Shown here piece by piece: positions 1 through 7,571 of a stretch of DNA of 64,000 bases. The DNA is from Streptomyces sp. ISL-98. GTDB taxonomy: Bacteria > Actinomycetota > Actinomycetes > Streptomycetales > Streptomycetaceae. A program made the translations under genes and the position numbers. The stretch is taken from the NCBI RefSeq assembly GCF_018614055.1, contig NZ_JAGGPB010000005.1, positions 136,699 through 200,698 of the forward strand, read 5' to 3'. The notes under the pieces were generated by a model. It was not told where the DNA came from and did no database searches. It saw only the letters and a list, made by a program, of their open reading frames with translations. Every line of letters starts with the position of its first letter. Within the stretch, counting starts at the first letter, position 1.

Positions 1-4
1 CGCC

Positions 5-775
5 CTAGCGCGTGCGGAATTCCGGTCGGCGGGCGGTGAAGAGGGCCGCCTGCCGCTCCGGCGGCAGATTCCCGAGCGCAACGAGGTTCGGTGCCTGCGC
101 CAGAGCCTGGCTGCGGGCACCCTCCTTCGCCGCCCACACCGCACGTACCGTCCCCTGCACCGCCTCCGTCGGGTACGACGCGATCACCTCCGCGCACCGC
201 ACCGCCGCCTTCAGCTCATCGCCCGGTTCCGCCACTTCGGACACGAGGCCCGTCTCGTACGCCCGCCGTGCCGACACCCGTTCCGCCGTGCCCATCAGCG
301 TCATCCGGGCCACTTCCCCGAACGGCATCCGCTGCGCCATGTAGATCGCCTCGTACGCGCTGACCATCCCGTACGTCGTATGCGGGTCGAAGAAGACCGC
401 GTCCTCGGCGGCGACGATGAATTCGGCCTCTCCCAGCAGATAGAACGCGCCGCCGCACGCCATTCCCCGCACCGCCGCGATCACCGGTTTCCACAGGTCG
501 TTAGCCTTCGGCCCGATGGCGATCAGCGGATCGTCGACCGAGTACGGCGACGACGGCTGAGGCACGTCCACGCCACGGTCGATGCCGGTGCAGAAGGCCT
601 TCTCGCCCGCACCCGTCACGACCACCGCCCGCACGCTGTCGTCGAACCGGAAGTCACGCCAGGCGGCGGACAGTCGACCGGCCATGTCCAGGTCGACGGC
701 ATTGTGCTTGTGCGCCCGGTCGAGAGTGACGACCGCGACGCCGCTCTCCTTGTCCCGCTCGACACGGATGCTCAC
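5..775 (-). CDS. Enoyl-CoA hydratase/isomerase family protein
   Basis: 256-aa crotonase-fold protein expected to hydrate (or isomerise) an enoyl-CoA in beta-oxidation-like catabolism in the cytosol. The oxyanion-hole segments KAFCTGIDRG and GMACGGAFYL are visible, followed by DPHTTYGM, which is usual in this family. I chose the GTG at 775 because it overlaps the upstream stop in a GTGA tetramer and because the reading frame above it is low-complexity shadow sequence. It is the last gene of a tight minus-strand operon: thiolase, DUF35 protein, hydratase. Hydratase next to an Ltp-type thiolase plus DUF35 resembles the hydration/retro-aldol step of steroid side-chain degradation, but the substrate here is unknown. 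Family assignment is firm; exact reaction is inference. Confidence 0.88.
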   Translation of the reverse strand: MSIRVERDKESGVAVVTLDRAHKHNAVDLDMAGRLSAAWRDFRFDDSVRAVVVTGAGEKAFCTGIDRGVDVPQPSSPYSVDDPLIAIGPKANDLWKPVIAAVRGMACGGAFYLLGEAEFIVAAEDAVFFDPHTTYGMVSAYEAIYMAQRMPFGEVARMTLMGTAERVSARRAYETGLVSEVAEPGDELKAAVRCAEVIASYPTEAVQGTVRAVWAAKEGARSQALAQAPNLVALGNLPPERQAALFTARRPEFRTR

Positions 776-1218
776 GACCGCTCCAGCAGCCAGCGCGGCA
801 CCGTCACGCCCCCCGCGCCCGCGGCGAAGACGGCGTGCACCTTCGCTCCGATGCGCAGTCGGGCGGGGTCGACCGAGTCGAGCGCCGCGTCCGCCCCGGT
901 CACCACGTTCCCCACCAGCCGGATGCGCGGGGCGTCGGCGAGCTCGACGACGACCGCGTTGTACGGCGCCTGGGCGGCGTAAGCGGGCAGGAGTGGCGGG
1001 TGGGGCAGGACGTACGACCAGATCCGCCCCTTCCCGCTCATCCGACGCCACTCGCTGTCGAAGGACCGGCAGTGCGGGCAGCAGGGCCGGGGCGGAAAGC
1101 GCAGCTCGCCGCAGGCGGGGGAGGCGCAGGCCTGGATACGGAGTTCGCCCCGGGCGGCGTACTCCCAGAAGGGCGCCCCGTCGTCGTCGGTCACGGGCGT
1201 CAAGAGGCTGTCTGTCAT
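772..1218 (-). CDS. Zn-ribbon/OB-fold protein (DUF35), thiolase partner
   Basis: 148-aa protein with an N-terminal rubredoxin-like zinc ribbon (Cys pairs in CASPAC and CCPHC, around residues 31-50) followed by a small OB-fold, the DUF35 arrangement. DUF35 proteins usually form complexes with thiolase-fold enzymes, binding the acyl-CoA or stabilising the partner; in steroid degradation the DUF35 domain of ChsH2 works with Ltp2 aldolase. The gene starts 2 bp after the thiolase stop and overlaps the hydratase start by 4 bp, so the three are co-translated. Role as subunit of the neighbouring thiolase/aldolase is inferred from that arrangement. Confidence 0.88.
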   Translation of the reverse strand: MTDSLLTPVTDDDGAPFWEYAARGELRIQACASPACGELRFPPRPCCPHCRSFDSEWRRMSGKGRIWSYVLPHPPLLPAYAAQAPYNAVVVELADAPRIRLVGNVVTGADAALDSVDPARLRIGAKVHAVFAAGAGGVTVPRWLLERS

Positions 1219-1220
1219 GT

Positions 1221-2369
1221 TCAGCTCCTCAGCAGCAGGGCGGACGTCGGTACGCCCTCACCAGCGGTGACCAGGCACGTGCCGGCGTCCGGCACCTGCG
1301 CGGTGCTGGTGCCGCGCAGTTGCTTGACGCCCTCGGTGATGAGGTTGAAGCCGTGTACGTACGCCTCGCTCAGCCCACCGCCCCCGGTGTTGATCGGCAG
1401 CCGCCCGCCGCTCTCCAGTGCGCCGCCTTCGGTGAAGGCGGCGCCTTCACCGCGCCCGCAGAAGCCGTAGCCCTCCAGGGAGAGGGGGATGAGGGGGGTG
1501 AAGGCGTCGTAGATCTGCGCGACGTCGACGTCGTCCGGGCCGAAGTCGGCCTGCTTCCAGAGCTGGCGGGCAGCGGTCCAGGCGGGGCCGGTCAGCGGGT
1601 CGTCGTTCCAGTAATTGACCATGCCGTGGTGCTGGGCGGGCAGGCCCTGGGCGACGGAGTGGACGTACACGGGCTTCTGGCGGCAGTCGCGGGCGCGCTC
1701 GGCGGAGACGATGACGCAGGCCAGCGCGCCGTCCGTCTCCAGGCAGTTGTCGAAGAGGCAGAGCGGCTCGCTGATCCAGCGCGAGGTCATATACATGTCG
1801 CGGGTGAGAGGGCGCTCGTACATGATCGCGGCGGGGTTCTGATTGGCGCGATTCCGGCAGGCGAGGGCCACATTGAAGAGGTGATCGCGGGTGGCGCCGT
1901 ACTCGTGCATGTATCTGCGCGCGAGCATCCCGATCTCGTCGGCGGGCCGCAGGAGCCCGAAGGGGCGGGTCCACTGGGCGGGGGTGGGGAGCTGGACGGC
2001 GGTGTTCTTCCAGGGCCGGGGCCCCGATCCCCGCTTGCGCGATCGCCAGGCGACGCCCACGCTCGCCTGTCCGGTGGCGATGGCGGAGGCGAGGTGGGCG
2101 ACGGTGGCGCAGGAACCGCCGCCGCCGTATCCGACCTTGCTGAAGAAGGTCACGTCGCCGGCACCGATGGTCTTCGCGACCTCGACCTCGTCCGTCTCCT
2201 CCATCGTGTACGAGGCGAGACCGTCGACCTCGGACGGGTCGATCCCGGCGTCGTCGAGCGCGGCGAGGATGGCCCTGCAGGCCAACGCCTTCTCCGACTC
2301 GGGGAGTTGTCTGGCGAAGGGGGTCTGTCCTGTGCCGACTATCGCCGTCGCATCTTTGAGCGTCGCCAC
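1221..2369 (-). CDS. Lipid-transfer/SCP2-type thiolase (possible acyl-CoA aldolase)
   Basis: 382-aa thiolase-fold protein of the lipid-transfer/SCP2 group: N-terminal ATAIVGTGQTPFAR, central GGGGSCATVAHLASAI, C-terminal NTGGGGLSEAYVHG. Members either thiolyse beta-ketoacyl-CoA or, as Ltp2, cleave a beta-hydroxyacyl-CoA by retro-aldol reaction together with a DUF35 protein, which is encoded next door. I start it at GTG 2369 because GGAGG (2382-2378) lies 8 nt upstream; the GTG at 2378 overlaps that Shine-Dalgarno and is less likely. First gene of the operon, transcribed from a promoter overlapped by the CTGAC-N5-GTCAG palindrome. Thiolase versus aldolase cannot be decided by eye. Confidence 0.85.
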   Translation of the reverse strand: MATLKDATAIVGTGQTPFARQLPESEKALACRAILAALDDAGIDPSEVDGLASYTMEETDEVEVAKTIGAGDVTFFSKVGYGGGGSCATVAHLASAIATGQASVGVAWRSRKRGSGPRPWKNTAVQLPTPAQWTRPFGLLRPADEIGMLARRYMHEYGATRDHLFNVALACRNRANQNPAAIMYERPLTRDMYMTSRWISEPLCLFDNCLETDGALACVIVSAERARDCRQKPVYVHSVAQGLPAQHHGMVNYWNDDPLTGPAWTAARQLWKQADFGPDDVDVAQIYDAFTPLIPLSLEGYGFCGRGEGAAFTEGGALESGGRLPINTGGGGLSEAYVHGFNLITEGVKQLRGTSTAQVPDAGTCLVTAGEGVPTSALLLRS

Positions 2370-2405
2370 GCCGGGCACCTCCGCGATCGTCGCGTCCCAT
2401 GACTA

Positions 2406-2447
2406 CTGACAGCGCGTCAGGCTACAGCTAATCTGACGGTTAGTCAG
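2406..2447. promoter_or_regulatory. Divergent promoters with paired CTGAC-N5-GTCAG operators
   Basis: Two palindromes, CTGACAGCGCGTCAG (2406-2420) and CTGACGGTTAGTCAG (2433-2447), lie 27 bp apart between the thiolase operon and the acyl-CoA ligase gene. Each palindrome supplies a -35: on the plus strand CTGACA (2406-2411), 17 bp, TAATCT (2429-2434); on the minus strand CTGACT (2447-2442), 17 bp, TAGCCT (2424-2419). A dimeric repressor bound here would block both promoters. The palindrome recurs upstream of other genes of this window. Confidence 0.7.
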
Positions 2448-2467
2448 CTATTGGTGGGAGGCTTGCT

Positions 2468-4033
2468 ATGGGTGGTGACGGGGACGTCGAATGGGACAGC
2501 ATCCCGGAGCTGGTACGGAGTGCCGCCGAACGGTACGGCGAGCGGGAGGCCGTGGTCGAGGGCCGCACCCGTATCTCGTACGCCGAACTGGGCGACCGCG
2601 TCGAACGGGCGGCAGCGGCCTGCATGGCCTCCGGAGTCGAGCCCGGTGACCGCGTCGCGATCTGGGCCCCGAACACCCTGGACTGGATCGTCTCGGCGCT
2701 GGGCGCGGTGACGGCGGGGGCGGTGCTGGTGCCGCTGAACACCCGCTTCAAGGGGACGGAGGCGGCGTACGTCCTCTCCCGCTGCCGGGCGAAACTCCTC
2801 TTCATCACCGGCACGTTCCTGGGTACGTCGTACGTGGCGTCCCTCCGTCGTGCGGACGTCGACCTGCCGCATCTGGAGCAGGTGGTGGTGCTGGCGGACG
2901 CGGCGCCCGACGAGTACCGCACCTGGAAGGACTTCCTGGCGTCCGGCGAGGAGGTGTCCCCGGCGGAGGTACGGGCAAGGGCGGCAGGGGTGGCAGGTTC
3001 CTCCCCCTCGGACATCATCTTCACCTCGGGAACGACGGGCCGCCCCAAGGGCGCGGTGATCACCCACGCGCAGACACTGCGCGGCTACGACATCTGGTCC
3101 GAGCTGGCCGGTCTGCGCGAGGGCGACCGCTACCTGATCGTGAACCCCTTCTTCCACACTTTCGGCTACAAAGCCGGGATCATCGCCTGCCTGATGCGCG
3201 GCGCGACGATGATCCCGCAACCGGTCTTCAACGTGGACACGGTCCTGGCGAACATCGCCGCCGAACGCATCTCGGTCCTCCCAGGCCCGCCCACCCTCCA
3301 CCAGTCCCTCCTGGACCACCCGTCCCGCGACACCCACGACCTCTCGGCGCTCCGGTTGGTGGTGACAGGCGCGGCGGTGGTCCCGCTCCAGCTCGTAGAA
3401 CGCCTCCGCTCGGAACTCCACATCTCCACGGTCCTGACGGCGTACGGCCTCTCCGAAGCCTCCGGCATCGTGACGATGTGCCGCCGCGGAGACCCGCCGG
3501 AGACGATCGCGACCACATCGGGCCGGGCGATCCCCGGCACGGAGGTCCGCGTACTGGCAGATCCGGGCTCCCCCGGGGAGGTCCTGGTGCGCGGCTTCAA
3601 CGTCATGTCGGGCTACTTCGAGGACCCGGAGGAGACGGCGAACGCGATCACACCGGACGGCTGGCTGCGTACGGGCGACGTAGGCGTACTCGACGCGTCC
3701 GGGAACCTCCGCATCACCGACCGCATCAAGGACATGTTCATAGTCGGCGGCTTCAACGCCTACCCGGCAGAAATAGAACAGCTCCTGGGCCTGCACCCGG
3801 ACATCGCCGACGTGGCGGTAGTAGGCATCCCGGACCCGCGCCTGGGCGAAACAGGCAAGGCCTACGCGGTCCGCCGCCCCGGCTCGACGCTGACGGCGGA
3901 CGACCTGATCGCGTGGTCGCGCCGGGAGATGGCGAACTACAAGGTGCCGAGAGAGGTCGAATTCGTACCGGAATTGCCGCGCAATGCGAGCGGCAAGGTC
4001 CTGAAGAGGGAACTGCGGGCGCGCTGCCACTGA
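2468..4033 (+). CDS. FadD3-like acyl-CoA ligase
   Basis: 521-aa class I adenylate-forming enzyme that should activate a carboxylic acid to its CoA thioester with ATP. The AMP-binding motif FTSGTTGRPKG is near residue 185; the hinge DGWLRTGDVG and C-terminal NASGKVLKRELR carrying the catalytic lysine are intact. The NPFFHTFGYKAG stretch and overall length are most like FadD3-family ligases, which in mycobacteria activate a steroid ring-degradation acid; that substrate is not implied here. Start ATG 2468 has GGGAGG 6 nt upstream. Transcribed alone and divergently from the thiolase operon, under the palindrome-overlapped promoter. Confidence 0.9.
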   Translation: MGGDGDVEWDSIPELVRSAAERYGEREAVVEGRTRISYAELGDRVERAAAACMASGVEPGDRVAIWAPNTLDWIVSALGAVTAGAVLVPLNTRFKGTEAAYVLSRCRAKLLFITGTFLGTSYVASLRRADVDLPHLEQVVVLADAAPDEYRTWKDFLASGEEVSPAEVRARAAGVAGSSPSDIIFTSGTTGRPKGAVITHAQTLRGYDIWSELAGLREGDRYLIVNPFFHTFGYKAGIIACLMRGATMIPQPVFNVDTVLANIAAERISVLPGPPTLHQSLLDHPSRDTHDLSALRLVVTGAAVVPLQLVERLRSELHISTVLTAYGLSEASGIVTMCRRGDPPETIATTSGRAIPGTEVRVLADPGSPGEVLVRGFNVMSGYFEDPEETANAITPDGWLRTGDVGVLDASGNLRITDRIKDMFIVGGFNAYPAEIEQLLGLHPDIADVAVVGIPDPRLGETGKAYAVRRPGSTLTADDLIAWSRREMANYKVPREVEFVPELPRNASGKVLKRELRARCH

Positions 4034-4065
4034 AGTGGCGTGACCGCAAGAGCCCGGACATGCGG

Positions 4066-4102
4066 CGGCCGCGGTGGCTCCCCCTCCGCGCCACCGCGGC
4101 CG
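4066..4102. terminator. Bidirectional hairpin terminator
   Basis: Perfect 13-bp inverted repeat CGGCCGCGGTGGC (4066-4078) / GCCACCGCGGCCG (4090-4102) with an 11-nt loop, between the convergent ligase gene and the afsS-like gene. No long T-run, as is usual in Streptomyces. Confidence 0.75.
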
Positions 4103-4119
4103 TTCCCCGTCAGGAAGGT

Positions 4120-4311
4120 CTACTTGGGCAGCGGGCTCGACGCGTGGCTGTCCATGGTCTTGATCTCTTCACCGGACGCGTGGCTGTCCTGCGTGGTGAG
4201 GTCACCGCCGGACGCGTGGCTGTCCTGCGTGGTGAGGTCACCGCCCGAGGCGTGGCTGTCCAGCGGCTTGATGTCGCCTGTCGTCGTCTTCTTCTTCTTG
4301 GCGTCGCTCAT
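4120..4311 (-). CDS. afsS: AfsS-like small sigma-like protein with 12-residue repeats
   Basis: 63-aa, very hydrophilic protein. After a Lys-rich start (MSDAKKKKTTTG) it consists of four 12-residue repeats, each ending in DSHAS: GDIKPLDSHAS, GGDLTTQDSHAS twice, GEEIKTMDSHAS. Length, repeats and position just downstream of an AfsR-type regulator match AfsS, the 63-aa protein that AfsR switches on to stimulate antibiotic production in S. coelicolor; its biochemical activity is not settled. Start ATG 4311 has GGGAG 6 nt upstream. The matching DNA repeats (gacgcgtggctgtcc) are easily visible. It should be transcribed from its own AfsR-dependent promoter near 4467-4502 through a hairpin-containing leader. 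Confidence 0.82.
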   Translation of the reverse strand: MSDAKKKKTTTGDIKPLDSHASGGDLTTQDSHASGGDLTTQDSHASGEEIKTMDSHASSPLPK

Positions 4312-4353
4312 CTTCGTCTCCCGTTGAGTCGATCTGTGCTTCAGGTCGGCGAT

Positions 4354-4391
4354 GCCCGCCCGGCGGTTCCCCCGTGGATCGCCGGGCGGGC
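4354..4391 (-). terminator. Hairpin in the leader between afsR and afsS
   Basis: Perfect 12-bp inverted repeat GCCCGCCCGGCG (4354-4365) / CGCCGGGCGGGC (4380-4391), 14-nt loop. It could end afsR transcripts. However, if afsS starts at the promoter I propose near 4467, the hairpin lies in the afsS 5' leader and would have to be partly read through or act as an attenuator. Confidence 0.6.
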
Positions 4392-4466
4392 ATGTCAGGG
4401 CCGTTCACCTTAGTGGGGCGGCCTCATCGTCGATCCGTCTGCCCCCCGACGCGACGGCTCGATGGG

Positions 4467-4502
4467 ATAAGAGTGCCGTCCGGCGATAAACGAACGATGA
4501 AC
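4467..4502 (-). promoter_or_regulatory. Candidate afsS promoter with AfsR/PhoP-type direct repeats
   Basis: On the minus strand two heptamers GTTCATC (4502-4496) and GTTTATC (4491-4485) are spaced exactly 11 nt, the spacing of AfsR and PhoP direct-repeat boxes (consensus close to GTTCACC). A possible -10, TCTTAT, follows at 4472-4467. The box starts 17 bp downstream of the afsR stop codon. Confidence 0.55.
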
Positions 4503-4518
4503 GCCGAGCCAGGCGCCG

Positions 4519-7425
4519 TCAGGCTGCTGCTACGGGATGGAGAAGCCCGCGTACCTCGTCGGCCTCGGCCGATCCCAACTGCTCGTAGATGGCGAGTGCT
4601 TCACTCCAGCAGGCCCTGGCCCGGTCCGGCTGGCCCAGCGCGCTCAACGCCCGGCCCAGCACGGTGAGCACCGTGCCGCGGCGCCACTCGCCGCCGATGC
4701 CGCGCAGCGCGATCGCCTGCTCCGCATGGGCAGCGGCCAGTGTGTAGCGCCTGGCTGCGAGATGTACTTCTGCCAGGCGGAAGTGCGTAACGCCCTCCCA
4801 CAGGGGCTGGCGGTTCTCGTGGAAGATGCCCAGTGCCTGGGTGACCTGTTCGAGCGCCTCGGTGAGCCGCCCCGCCTGGGTCAGCGCGAGGCCGAGCGCG
4901 TAGCGCCCGTTCGCGAGGCGGAGCGCGAGACCCAGGGCGTCATAGATCTCGATGCCCTGCTCGGCGAGCTCCACAGCGCTGGCTGTGCGGGACAGCGCCA
5001 GGTGGATCCGGGAGAGATTGCACAGGGCGCTTGCCTCTCCGGGCCGGTTGTCGTCGGCGCGAAAGGCGTCGATGGCCGTCTGGAGGTAGGCCTCACCCTC
5101 GGCGTGCTGGTTGCGGTAGATGGCGAGGATGCCGCGCTCGTTGGGGGCGTTGCCGCTCGTCCACGGATCCTGGGCGGCGAGTCCGAGTGCCATGGCATGG
5201 TGCGCCTCGTCGTCGGCCTCCTCGAACCGCCCGGCTGTGCTGTGCACCTGCGTGAGCGTGGTGCGCGCACGTCCTTCGGCGCGGGCGTCCCCCGCGGTCG
5301 CCGCCGCATCGCGCAGGGCGATGGCCGCGGTCTCGTAGCGGCGTGAATTCGCCCCGGATTCCGCGAGGTCCTTGGCGGCGATGAGAAGGTCGACCGCTCG
5401 TCGCAGCGTCTGCTTCCCCAGGGACTGCTGTACGCACGCCAGCAGGCAGTCCGCCTCCGCGTACAGCCAGTCGAGTGCCTGAGAGCGGTCGGTGAACTCG
5501 AGGCCCGCGTACTGAGTGTGCTCGAGGTGGTCGACCGTCCGGTCGCCCGGCCGCTCCAGTGCGTACACCCGCGCCGCCGTCGCCAGATAGAAGTCCAGCA
5601 GCCGCGACAGGGCCATCTCCCGCTCCTGCGGCGGCTGTTCGTCCCGTTCCGCGCATGCACGCGCGTAGAGGCGTACGAGGTCGTGGTAGCGGTAGCGGCC
5701 CGGCGCCGCCGATTCCAGGAGGGACGTGTCCACCAGGGACTCGAGCAAGTCCTCCGTGTCCTGGAGGGGCTTGTCCAGTACGGCCGCTGCCGCCGCCAGC
5801 GAGATGTCCGGGCCGTCCGCCAGGCCCAGCAGGCGGAAGGCGCGGGCCTGGGCGGGCTCGAGCTGGCCGTAGCCCAGCTCGAAGGTGGCCTTGACCGCGA
5901 GGTCGCCGGCCTGGAGTTCGTCGAGGCGGCGGCGCTCGTCCGCGAGCTTCGCCGCCAGTACGGAGACGGTCCAGGTGCGGCGGGCCGCCAGGCGGGCCGC
6001 CGCGATGCGGATGGCCAGGGGGAGGAAGCCGCACGCGCCCACGACGTCGAGGGCCGCCTCGCGTTCGGAGGCCACGCGCTCGGCTCCCACTATTTTCGTG
6101 AAGAGCTGGAGGGCCTCGTCCGGTGACATGACGTCGAGGTCGATCAGGTGCGCCCCGGCCAGGTCCACCATCCGCGCCCGGCTCGTCACCAGCGCTGCGC
6201 AGCCCGTCGTGCCGGGGAGCAGGGGGCGGATCTGCGAGGCGTCGCGGGCGTTGTCCAGGAGGACGAGGATGCGGCGGCCGTCGAGGGTCGAACGGTAGAG
6301 CGCGGCGCGTTCGTCCAGGGTGTCGGGGATCGACGTGTCCGCGGTGCCCAGGGCGCGCAGGAACGCGCCCAGGACCGTCTCGGGCTCCGCCGCGCGCGAG
6401 CCCGCGCCCTGGAGGTCCACGTACAACTGGCCGTCCGGGAAGTGCGGCCGCGCCGCGTGCGCGACGTGCACGGCCAGCGTGGTTTTGCCCACGCCGCCGA
6501 TGCCGGCCAGGGCCGAGACCGCCATGACGCTGGATTCCGCCGCGGCGAGGCGGTCGCTCAGCTCGCGCACGAAGGACGCACGGCCTGTGAAGTCCGGGAC
6601 GGTGGCAGGGAGTTGGGCGGGGCGCATGAGGGTCGGGGCGGCCGACGGCGCCGGTTCCACCGGGCGGGCCAGGTCCGCGTCCGCCTCCAGGATGCGCTGC
6701 TGGAGGGCCGAGAGCTCCGGGCGCGGGTCGACGCCGAGCTCGTCCGCCAGCAGGCGGCGCGTATCGGCGTACACCGCGAGCGCTTCCGCCTGCCGGCCGC
6801 TTCGGTACAGGGCGAGCATCAACAGCTCGCGGAGGCGTTCGCGCAGGGGGTGCGCCGCCGTCAGGGCCGTCAGTTCGGAGATCGCCTCCGCGTGGCAGCC
6901 GACCTCCAGGTCCAGGTCGAGGCGGGTCTCTGTGAGCTGGAGCCGCCACTCGTCGAGCCGGGCGCGCTGGGTCTCGGCGTACGGGCCCGGGACCGAGGCG
7001 AGAGGTTCGCCGTCCCACAGGCCGAGCGCCTTGTTGATCAGGGTGCGGGCCTGGCAGCGGTCGCCGTTGCTGCGGGACTTCTCGGCGTCGGCGGCGAGTT
7101 CCTGGGCGACGGCGAGGTCGAGCGTGTCCGCGCCCGCCCGTATCGCGTACCCGCCGGACTCGCTGACCAGTACACCCGGGTCCAGTGCCTTGCGGAGCCT
7201 GGAGGCGTACGTCCGGATCGCGGCCAGTGCCTGCGACGGCGGTTCCTCGCCCCAGATCGCGTCGATCAGCTCGGAGGCGGTTGCGGTGCGGCCGTCGCGG
7301 AGCAGGAGGGCGGCCAGCAGGGCGCGCTGCTGCGGCGATCCGGTGTTCAGCGACTCGCCGCCGCGCCAGGCCCGCACGGGACCCAGCACGCTGAAGCGCA
7401 CGGTGTCCCGAGGTACGTCGTCCAT
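4519..7425 (-). CDS. afsR: AfsR-type SARP regulator (SARP-NB-ARC-TPR)
   Basis: 968-aa regulator with the AfsR layout: OmpR-type winged helix (about 10-95), bacterial transcriptional activation domain (about 100-245), an NB-ARC ATPase with P-loop GIGGVGKTT (308-316), and a C-terminal TPR array (about 700-960). AfsR of S. coelicolor is 993 aa, is phosphorylated by the kinase AfsK, and activates afsS. The DNA-binding part recognises direct repeats; a fitting pair lies just downstream, in front of the afsS-like gene. Start ATG 7425 has GGGGGAG 5 nt upstream. No afsK is in the window. It could be a paralogue of the chromosomal afsR rather than afsR itself; the adjacent afsS gene argues for the true pair. 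Confidence 0.85.
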   Translation of the reverse strand: MDDVPRDTVRFSVLGPVRAWRGGESLNTGSPQQRALLAALLLRDGRTATASELIDAIWGEEPPSQALAAIRTYASRLRKALDPGVLVSESGGYAIRAGADTLDLAVAQELAADAEKSRSNGDRCQARTLINKALGLWDGEPLASVPGPYAETQRARLDEWRLQLTETRLDLDLEVGCHAEAISELTALTAAHPLRERLRELLMLALYRSGRQAEALAVYADTRRLLADELGVDPRPELSALQQRILEADADLARPVEPAPSAAPTLMRPAQLPATVPDFTGRASFVRELSDRLAAAESSVMAVSALAGIGGVGKTTLAVHVAHAARPHFPDGQLYVDLQGAGSRAAEPETVLGAFLRALGTADTSIPDTLDERAALYRSTLDGRRILVLLDNARDASQIRPLLPGTTGCAALVTSRARMVDLAGAHLIDLDVMSPDEALQLFTKIVGAERVASEREAALDVVGACGFLPLAIRIAAARLAARRTWTVSVLAAKLADERRRLDELQAGDLAVKATFELGYGQLEPAQARAFRLLGLADGPDISLAAAAAVLDKPLQDTEDLLESLVDTSLLESAAPGRYRYHDLVRLYARACAERDEQPPQEREMALSRLLDFYLATAARVYALERPGDRTVDHLEHTQYAGLEFTDRSQALDWLYAEADCLLACVQQSLGKQTLRRAVDLLIAAKDLAESGANSRRYETAAIALRDAAATAGDARAEGRARTTLTQVHSTAGRFEEADDEAHHAMALGLAAQDPWTSGNAPNERGILAIYRNQHAEGEAYLQTAIDAFRADDNRPGEASALCNLSRIHLALSRTASAVELAEQGIEIYDALGLALRLANGRYALGLALTQAGRLTEALEQVTQALGIFHENRQPLWEGVTHFRLAEVHLAARRYTLAAAHAEQAIALRGIGGEWRRGTVLTVLGRALSALGQPDRARACWSEALAIYEQLGSAEADEVRGLLHPVAAA

Positions 7426-7535
7426 CGCACTCCCCCTGCCGTTACCGCCCGGTCGCCAGGGTCAGTTTGCCTTGTCCATGCCGGATGCGTCAGCACAGGA
7501 AGGTTCCTACCCGGTTCCAACTCACTACCTACTAG

Positions 7536-7564
7536 CTGACGGATCGTCAGATCAGCGCTACCGT
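7536..7564 (+). promoter_or_regulatory. Promoter with CTGAC-N5-GTCAG operator, probably leaderless
   Basis: CTGACGGATCGTCAG occupies 7536-7550. Its left half forms a -35 (CTGACG, 7536-7541), followed by 17 bp and a -10, TACCGT (7559-7564). The next ATG is at 7572, 8 nt after the -10, so the transcript is probably leaderless. Confidence 0.7.
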
Positions 7565-7571
7565 GAATCGC

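Noticed and set aside
4120..7425. Idea that the repeat peptide is a secreted signal read by the TPR regulator (pheromone-receptor pair)
   Set aside because: The peptide lacks a signal sequence and processing site, and the AfsR-AfsS explanation accounts for length, repeats and gene order.
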